DNA of 11,230 nucleotides, from NCBI GenBank assembly GCA_934278965.1, contig CAKQWL010000074.1, forward strand, positions 1-11,230. Direction: 5' to 3'. The DNA is from an uncultured Clostridia bacterium (GTDB lineage Bacteria > Bacillota > Clostridia > Peptostreptococcales > Anaerovoracaceae). Below the pieces are notes generated by a model. That model was not told the origin of the DNA, did no database searches, and worked only from the letters and a program-made list of their open reading frames with translations. Below are positions 6,404 through 11,230 of this stretch, in pieces (position 1 is the stretch's first letter; every line of letters begins with the position of its first letter). A program made the translations under genes and the position numbers.

Positions 6404-9400
6404 AGCACTGCATCCTCCTTTGCCCATGCCGCTTCCAATTCGGCATTCCGCAGAGCCTTCTCTTCCTTCTTCTGTTCCTTCTTCTGCTTTCTGTCATTCA
6501 CGATATCATAGATGACCGGAATCAAGAAAAGAGTGACCAGCGTCGACGCAATCAGTCCGCCATTGATTGAAATCGCCATCGGCGCAAGCATTTCGCCGCC
6601 TTCACCCAGACCAAGTGAAAGCGGGATCATTCCGACAACCGTCGTCGTGCAGCTCATCAGTATCGGACGCAGACGAATCTTTCCGGCCTGAACAAGCGCC
6701 TCATGAACACCGAGCGTCTCCTCGTTCTGCTTGATGAATTCCACCAGAAGGATCGAGTTGTTTACTACAATTCCGACCAGCATGATCAATCCAAGGAACG
6801 AGGTCATGGACAGAGATGTTCCCGTCAGGAACATTGCCAGGAACGCGCCGCTCATTGCGAACGGTACGGCCATCATAACGACAAACGACAGCACGACCGA
6901 TTCAAACTGAGCCGCCAGCAGGAGGAATACCAGAGCAATCGCTACGATGAGTGCCTTGAAAAGACTTCCGAAGGCCTCTGCCATCTGCTCATATACACCG
7001 CTGTCTTCCACATAATATCCATCCGGGAAAAGATAATTGTTTACCGCACGGGAAACCTCGGAGGAACCGCTCGTTGCGCTGTTCCCCGCAACATCTACAT
7101 TCAGTGTCATATAATTCACCTGATTGTCCCGCTGGATGACGGACGGCGCGTTGCCGTACTCAAAGGTCGCGATCTGTCCGACCGGTACCGAAATTCCGTA
7201 CCCGCCTGTAATCTGGATCTGCTGCATATTTTCCACGGAGGAGGAAGCGTTGTCATCCAAAGAAAGATTCACATCGATATCACTTCCGTCCACGGTAAGG
7301 GAAGTTGCTTTCGTTCCGCTGAATGCCGAAGAAAGACCGTTCGCCAGCTGATAAGCCGTAATCCCGTAATAAGACGCGGTATTCCGATCGATTTTCACCT
7401 TGATCTGCGGATTTCCTTCTGTTATATCCAGTGCTGCGTCTTCTACACAGTCCAGCGCCTTCACCGTATCCACCAAATCGTATCCGATCTGCTCCAGCGT
7501 TTCCCGATCGCTTCCCTTGATCATAAAGCTGATGTCACTTGTTCCGAACATTCCCATGATGGATGAGGAAGCCTGTGCCGTTACATCCGCCTCTGTAATC
7601 GACGCAAACACATCTGCCAGATCATCGGCCACTTCCTGCGAGCTTCTCTTTCTGTCGCTTTTATCTTTTAAAGTGACGGTCACTGTCGCGTTATTGCTTG
7701 TCGACATACTGCTGATCGAATCGGTGGACATGGAAATATGCTTTGTTTCCGGAAGGTCGAGGATATAGGATTCAATCTCAGCCATCGTCTTATCCTTTTT
7801 CTCCAGCGGCGTCCCGTACGGAAATTCTGCCGATACACTTACCGTTCCCTCGTCTGTCTCCGGCAGCAACTCAAATCCTACCGTCAGGATCAAAGAAAGC
7901 GAAAGAACAAAAATCAGAACACAGGATACGATCACCTTTTTTCGTTCTCCCAGTGCCCAGCGGATGGCCGCCTCATATTTATCCTTGACCGTTTCAATAA
8001 AATCACCGAATTTGCCGACCCAGCGATATTTGTACCGATGATTGCCAAAGCGGATATATTCCGTTGAAATTTTCCCCTTCATAATCTGGGAGCAGAGCAT
8101 CGGGATGACCGTGATCGCAACGATCAGCGATGCAATCAGCGAAATAACGATCGTCCAGCAGAAATCCTTAAACATCATGCTGGCGATACCGTCACTCGCC
8201 GCGATCGGAATGAATACCATGATCGTCGTCAGCGTTGATGCGATAATCGCAAGGAAAATTTCCTTTGATCCAACGATTGCCGCCTCCATCGCATCCGGAA
8301 TTTCCTGACGGCGCCGGAAAATATTCTCCAAAACAACAATGGAGTTATCCACCAGCATTCCGACCGTAATCGTAATCGCACAAAGCGTTACCAGATTCAG
8401 CGTAATACCAAGGAATTTCATCACCGAAAAGGCTGCGAGAAGCGAAGCCGGGATCGAAATGGCGACAATCATTGTCGTTCTCAAATTTCTCAAAAACAGG
8501 AATACGACGACGATTGCCAGAAGGCCTCCCGTGATCGCCGATTCCGCAACAGACGAAATGGACGCATTGATATAGTCCGACTGATCTTCTCCCACCGTAA
8601 AGGACATCTCCGGGTAGTCCTTTTCCATTTTGTCAATGACCTGGTGCACCGCCCGGCAGGCTTCCACCGTATTTGCATCCGACTGCTTGGAAATCATAAC
8701 GCCGATCGCCGTTTTTCCATCTACTCTTGTAATGCTCTCCTGCTCTTCATACCCTTGGGTGACCGACGCAATGTCACCGAGCCGTACGATACTTCTGTCC
8801 GCAATGGTGAGCGGTAAATTCTCGATATCCGAAACATCGCTGAATTCTCCGATTGTTCGAACTACGACCTCTGCATCACCCCGCCGAATATTTCCGGACG
8901 GCAGATTGATATTCTCCGCAGCCAGCAGCTGTGCTACCGAAGACAGCGACAGCCCGTAAAGATTCAGCTCTTCCTGCGAGAACTGAATGGCAACTTCCTC
9001 ATTGAGTCCGCCCTGCACGCTGACAGAGGCAACGCCGGAGGCCCGTTCAAAATACGGCACCAGATCGTCCTCAATCTTCGCCGTCAGTTCCGAGAGCGTC
9101 ATCTCATCGGAGGATATGTAAAGCTGCACAATCGGCATGCTGTTCATATCCATTTTCATTACCATCGGCTCCGTCGCCGTATCCGGAAGATAATCCGAAA
9201 TCAGGGCGATTTTTTCCCGCATATCGAGCGTCGCAAAATCCATGTCGCGCTTCATTTCAAACTGAACCGCAACCAGCGATACGCCCTCCATACTGTAGGA
9301 AATCAGCTTTTCCATTCCTTCCACCGAAGCCAGCGCCGATTCGATCGGCACCGTCACCATGCTCTCTACTTCTTCCGGGGAGGAATTGCTGTAACTTGTC

Positions 9401-9543
9401 ATGACCACCGCGACAGGCAGCTCAATATCCGGCATCAAATCGAGCGGAATACCGATCACGGAAAAAATACCGAGTACCACAACGATCAAAAGAATCATCA
9501 CCGTAGCAACCGGTCGTTTAATAGATATCGTTGATAAATTCAT
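6400..9543 (-). CDS. RND (HAE1/AcrB-type) efflux transporter
   Basis: A full-length 1047-residue RND protein that would drive export of drugs, lipids or other amphiphiles with the ion gradient. It has the family layout: TM1 at residues 12-32, a large extracytoplasmic domain to about 335, TM2-6 at roughly 337-485, TM7 at 536-556, a second large domain, and TM8-12 at 862-1013. The opening NLSTISIKRPVATVMI and GIPLDLMPDIELPV are typical. TM4 reads VGMLVDNSIVVLENI and TM10 reads VGIVVNNSILLVEF. Compared with AcrB, Asp407 is kept (Asp399), but Asp408 and Lys940 are Asn (400 and 928). The C-terminus is a charged tail rich in Lys and Glu. The start ATG has AAAGGGG upstream and lies 21 bases after the adaptor gene. 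The closest role model is B. subtilis SwrC; the substrate is not predictable. Confidence 0.95.
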   Translation of the reverse strand: MNLSTISIKRPVATVMILLIVVVLGIFSVIGIPLDLMPDIELPVAVVMTSYSNSSPEEVESMVTVPIESALASVEGMEKLISYSMEGVSLVAVQFEMKRDMDFATLDMREKIALISDYLPDTATEPMVMKMDMNSMPIVQLYISSDEMTLSELTAKIEDDLVPYFERASGVASVSVQGGLNEEVAIQFSQEELNLYGLSLSSVAQLLAAENINLPSGNIRRGDAEVVVRTIGEFSDVSDIENLPLTIADRSIVRLGDIASVTQGYEEQESITRVDGKTAIGVMISKQSDANTVEACRAVHQVIDKMEKDYPEMSFTVGEDQSDYINASISSVAESAITGGLLAIVVVFLFLRNLRTTMIVAISIPASLLAAFSVMKFLGITLNLVTLCAITITVGMLVDNSIVVLENIFRRRQEIPDAMEAAIVGSKEIFLAIIASTLTTIMVFIPIAASDGIASMMFKDFCWTIVISLIASLIVAITVIPMLCSQIMKGKISTEYIRFGNHRYKYRWVGKFGDFIETVKDKYEAAIRWALGERKKVIVSCVLIFVLSLSLILTVGFELLPETDEGTVSVSAEFPYGTPLEKKDKTMAEIESYILDLPETKHISMSTDSISSMSTSNNATVTVTLKDKSDRKRSSQEVADDLADVFASITEADVTAQASSSIMGMFGTSDISFMIKGSDRETLEQIGYDLVDTVKALDCVEDAALDITEGNPQIKVKIDRNTASYYGITAYQLANGLSSAFSGTKATSLTVDGSDIDVNLSLDDNASSSVENMQQIQITGGYGISVPVGQIATFEYGNAPSVIQRDNQVNYMTLNVDVAGNSATSGSSEVSRAVNNYLFPDGYYVEDSGVYEQMAEAFGSLFKALIVAIALVFLLLAAQFESVVLSFVVMMAVPFAMSGAFLAMFLTGTSLSMTSFLGLIMLVGIVVNNSILLVEFIKQNEETLGVHEALVQAGKIRLRPILMSCTTTVVGMIPLSLGLGEGGEMLAPMAISINGGLIASTLVTLFLIPVIYDIVNDRKQKKEQKKEEKALRNAELEAAWAKEDAVL

Positions 9544-9564
9544 ATATGAAATGCCCCTTTTTTT

Positions 9565-10659
9565 CTACTTGATGATGTTGACCTTTTCGCCCTCTTTGAC
9601 AAAATTCTGTCCCGAGATCACGACCGTATCTCCTTCTTTTATGCCGGAGACAATCTCGACGGATTCTCCGTTATCAATCCCGGTCGTTACTTCCTTAAAG
9701 GATGGGATATCGTTATCATCCAGCGTGATCGCAACCGTTTTTCCGTTCTTCGTCAAAACGGCATCCGACGGCAGACAGATTGCTTCTTTGGATTCCTCCG
9801 CCGTGAACTTCACTTCTGCGAACATTCCCGAAACCAGCTTACCGTCCTCGTTATCCAATGTGATGGTAATCGGATAGGTCAATGTCCCGAGCGCCGGAGC
9901 CGGCGAAAATGCCGTTACCGTTCCGCGGTGCGGTTCATCTCCGAGAGCTTCTACATAGACCTGCACTTCGTCCCCAATGCTGATATACCCCGCCAGATTC
10001 TCCGAGACGGTCGATGAAATTTCAAGTGCATCCGTATCTGCGACAGACGCCGCCATTGTCTGGGACGCCATATTCCCGACCGAAACATTCAGAGATGTCA
10101 CATATCCGTTGATCGGCGATGTAACGCTGTAATAACTGTACGCCTCGGCGGCGGCATTGTAGCTTTCCTTTGCCGCGATATAATTGACCTCGCACGCATC
10201 AAAATCCGACTTGCTTACCGCGCCTTCCCGGTACAGAGTCTTCATATTGCTGTAAGTATTGGAGGCCAGATTATAGGCTGCCTTCGCCTGATTATAGGTT
10301 GTCTGTGCCTGCGTTTTATCGATTTCGAACAGCACAGTCCCGGCTTTGACATAATCCCCGACTTTGACATGCACTGCCGTAACCTGTCCCGCAACCATCG
10401 GGACGATGGCCGCTTCCTCCGCCGGTGCGATTCTTCCGGACAGCGGAACGGTTGATGAAATATCCGTATAAGCAGCGGTCATAACCTTGACCCCGATCGG
10501 CTCTTTTGCTTCCGTTTCCGGATGAACGATTCCGATTACAAAAGAAACAAGGCGAAAAAGTACAAGAAGCACAAGGAGAAGAATCAGGACGGCTGCCGCC
10601 TTATGCTCCTTTGCTTTCTGTACCAGGCCTTTCTTCACTGCTGCATTTTCCTCTTTCAA
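9565..10659 (-). CDS. Membrane fusion (HlyD/AcrA-type) adaptor of the RND pump
   Basis: A 364-residue adaptor that partners the RND protein encoded 21 bases downstream. After a basic N-terminus there is one membrane anchor (residues 21-45), with no lipobox cysteine. Then come a first lipoyl half (IVPMVAGQVTAVHVKVGDYV, about 85-104), a short coiled-coil hairpin (about 116-175), a second lipoyl half (TSPINGYVTSLNVSVGN), a beta-barrel to about 285 and a C-terminal membrane-proximal domain. At the hairpin tip, AcrA residues Arg128, Leu132 and Ser139 align with Asn138, Leu142 and Ser149, so the TolC-docking arginine is absent. This fits a cell without a TolC partner. The start is TTG with AGGAGG nine bases upstream; no in-frame ATG is better placed. 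It is the first gene of the operon, directly under the double-operator promoter. Confidence 0.93.
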   Translation of the reverse strand: MKEENAAVKKGLVQKAKEHKAAAVLILLLVLLVLFRLVSFVIGIVHPETEAKEPIGVKVMTAAYTDISSTVPLSGRIAPAEEAAIVPMVAGQVTAVHVKVGDYVKAGTVLFEIDKTQAQTTYNQAKAAYNLASNTYSNMKTLYREGAVSKSDFDACEVNYIAAKESYNAAAEAYSYYSVTSPINGYVTSLNVSVGNMASQTMAASVADTDALEISSTVSENLAGYISIGDEVQVYVEALGDEPHRGTVTAFSPAPALGTLTYPITITLDNEDGKLVSGMFAEVKFTAEESKEAICLPSDAVLTKNGKTVAITLDDNDIPSFKEVTTGIDNGESVEIVSGIKEGDTVVISGQNFVKEGEKVNIIK

Positions 10660-10662
10660 AAT

Positions 10663-10686
10663 TCAAGTCCTCCTAATATTTTTCAT
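10663..10686 (-). other. Possible 7-codon leader ORF overlapping the adaptor ribosome binding site
   Basis: On the minus strand an ATG at 10686 opens a short frame encoding MKNIRRT, which ends in TGA four bases before the adaptor TTG start. Its tandem AGG-AGG arginine codons are the same bases as the adaptor gene's ribosome binding site. Its own ribosome binding site is weak (AAAGAAAG), so translation is doubtful. The remaining leader (10687-10720) shows no other clear structure. Confidence 0.2.
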
Positions 10687-10720
10687 TCTTTCTTTGATCG
10701 ATTGCTTTCGCCGCAAATTA

Positions 10721-10736
10721 CCGACCCGCGGGTCGG
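10721..10736. promoter_or_regulatory. Operator O1: 16-bp perfect palindrome just after the pump transcription start
   Basis: CCGACCCGCGGGTCGG is a perfect 16-bp palindrome. It begins about 4 bases after the predicted transcription start of the pump promoter, so a bound protein would block initiation or early elongation. The length and symmetry suit a TetR dimer, and a TetR gene is the last gene of this operon. Assignment to that protein is inference from context. Confidence 0.8.
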
Positions 10737-10745
10737 AACAGAAAT

Positions 10746-10774
10746 ATCATATCCTAACTTTATGCGTCTGTCAA
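10746..10774 (-). promoter_or_regulatory. Sigma-A promoter of the efflux operon
   Basis: Read on the minus strand: TTGACA (10769-10774), exactly 17 bases, then TATGAT (10746-10751). The -35 is perfect and the -10 has one mismatch, the best promoter in the window. Transcription should start near 10739, giving a leader of about 80 bases. It lies precisely between the two palindromic operators, which argues that it is strong but tightly repressed. Confidence 0.85.
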
Positions 10775-10781
10775 CAAAAAC

Positions 10782-10795
10782 CGACCCGCGGGTCG
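10782..10795. promoter_or_regulatory. Operator O2: second palindrome just upstream of the pump -35
   Basis: CGACCCGCGGGTCG is a perfect 14-bp palindrome. A 16-base block, ACCGACCCGCGGGTCG, is identical at 10720-10735 and 10780-10795, so the two operators are exactly 60 bp apart centre to centre. O2 ends 7 bases upstream of the pump -35 and lies 11 bases from the candidate -35 of the divergent nth promoter, so it could also influence nth. No further copy was seen in the window. Confidence 0.78.
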
Positions 10796-10806
10796 ATAAA
10801 AATTCC

Positions 10807-10835
10807 GTGAAAAACAACCGGTTTTGTGATACGAT
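10807..10835 (+). promoter_or_regulatory. Candidate promoter for nth
   Basis: GTGAAA (10807-10812, four of six matches to TTGACA), a 17-base spacer, then TACGAT (10830-10835) preceded by TGA as an extended -10. The start would be near 10842, giving a leader of about 55 bases. It is divergent from the pump promoter and not overlapped by operator O2. TATTAT at 10841 was considered but lacks a -35. Confidence 0.5.
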
Positions 10836-10848
10836 GTCTGTATTATCC

Positions 10849-10872
10849 GAAAACAGAGCTTCGCCTGTTTTC
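10849..10872 (+). promoter_or_regulatory. Leader hairpin upstream of nth
   Basis: A perfect 8-bp inverted repeat, GAAAACAG / CTGTTTTC, encloses an 8-base loop and ends 8 bases before the AAAGGAG ribosome binding site of nth. No T-run follows, so it is not a terminator. It may be an mRNA stability element or have no function. Confidence 0.4.
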
Positions 10873-10896
10873 AGTCCGTGAAAGGAGTCTATTTTT

Positions 10897-11230
10897 ATGC
10901 CCAAAAAAAAGAAGCCTCGCGTGGATGCCGCTGCCCTCTCAAAAGCCCGGAGCGGCGAAGCCCTGCCCTCCTTTTCGGAGGAGGCCGTCACCGCGATTTT
11001 GGATCATCTGAAAGAGCAATTTCCGGAAGCCGGATGTGAGCTTGTCTTTGCAGACCATTTTCAGCTTCTCGTTGCTGTTGTTCTCTCCGCGCAGACAACG
11101 GACAAAAGCGTCAATCGCGTCACACCGGCACTGTTTGAAAAATATCCGAATGCCTTTGCAATGGCTCGCGCCGGCGAAACGGAAGCCGAAGCACAGGGAC
11201 TTGATTTATCCTCTTTGACCGCCGATGAGC
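10897..11230 (+). CDS. nth: Endonuclease III, DNA glycosylase/AP lyase (3' end cut by window edge)
   Basis: Base-excision repair enzyme that removes oxidised pyrimidines and nicks the abasic site. My translation of the 111 visible codons shows the N-terminal part of the family: ILDHLKEQFPEAGCELVFAD, then FQLLVAVVLSAQTTDKSVNR and VTPALFEKYPNAFAMA, the diagnostic SAQTTD helix region. The helix-hairpin-helix, the catalytic Lys/Asp and the iron-sulfur cluster cysteines would lie beyond the window edge and cannot be checked. The first 25 or so residues (starting MPKKKKPRVDAA) are a basic extension not found in the short E. coli protein. ATG at 10897 has AAAGGAG nine bases upstream. Eight A in a row occupy codons 3-5. 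It is transcribed away from the pump operon. Confidence 0.93.
   Translation, partial: MPKKKKPRVDAAALSKARSGEALPSFSEEAVTAILDHLKEQFPEAGCELVFADHFQLLVAVVLSAQTTDKSVNRVTPALFEKYPNAFAMARAGETEAEAQGLDLSSLTADE

Noticed and set aside
6703..7566. 287-codon open frame on the plus strand inside the RND gene
   Set aside because: It is antisense to a clear 1047-residue transporter; the product is rich in His, Arg and Cys with no domain pattern.

Overview
The window looks like chromosomal DNA from an anaerobic Firmicute, most likely class Clostridia. The reasons are strong AGGAGG-type ribosome binding sites, TTG start codons on two genes, an RND pump with no outer-membrane channel gene beside it, a Clostridia-type SEC-C protein, and roughly balanced base composition by eye. 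The genus cannot be named from the sequence. No tRNA, rRNA, CRISPR array, insertion sequence, attachment site or replication origin was seen.

Region 1 (1-3418, minus strand) is a lower-glycolysis cluster transcribed from right to left: a divergent second GAPDH, a classical GAPDH, then phosphoglycerate kinase, which is cut by the left window edge. A plausible extended -10 promoter lies upstream of the second GAPDH. A 9-bp hairpin with a GNRA-type loop lies between the two GAPDH genes. The classical GAPDH keeps the NAD-type residues. The other has changed residues at three cofactor-determining sites, so the pair may differ in cofactor.

Region 2 (3419-5612) has trmL (tRNA wobble 2'-O-methyltransferase, minus strand) divergent from hom (plus strand). 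The hom product is a homoserine dehydrogenase that stops right after the catalytic domain and has no ACT regulatory domain. A small SEC-C zinc-motif protein follows. A bidirectional intrinsic terminator separates this pair from the convergent pump operon.

Region 3 (5729-10800, minus strand) is a drug or solute efflux operon read from right to left: membrane fusion protein, RND/HAE1 transporter (1047 aa), then a TetR-family regulator as the last gene, joined to the pump by a TTGA stop/start overlap. A near-consensus sigma-A promoter upstream (TTGACA, 17 bp, TATGAT) is bracketed by two near-identical palindromes built on CGACCCGCGGGTCG. These are very probably the operators of the TetR protein, which would make the operon a self-limiting negative feedback circuit. 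This is the most distinctive system in the window.

Region 4 (10807-11230, plus strand) holds the divergent start of endonuclease III (nth), cut by the right window edge, with its own candidate promoter and a leader hairpin.
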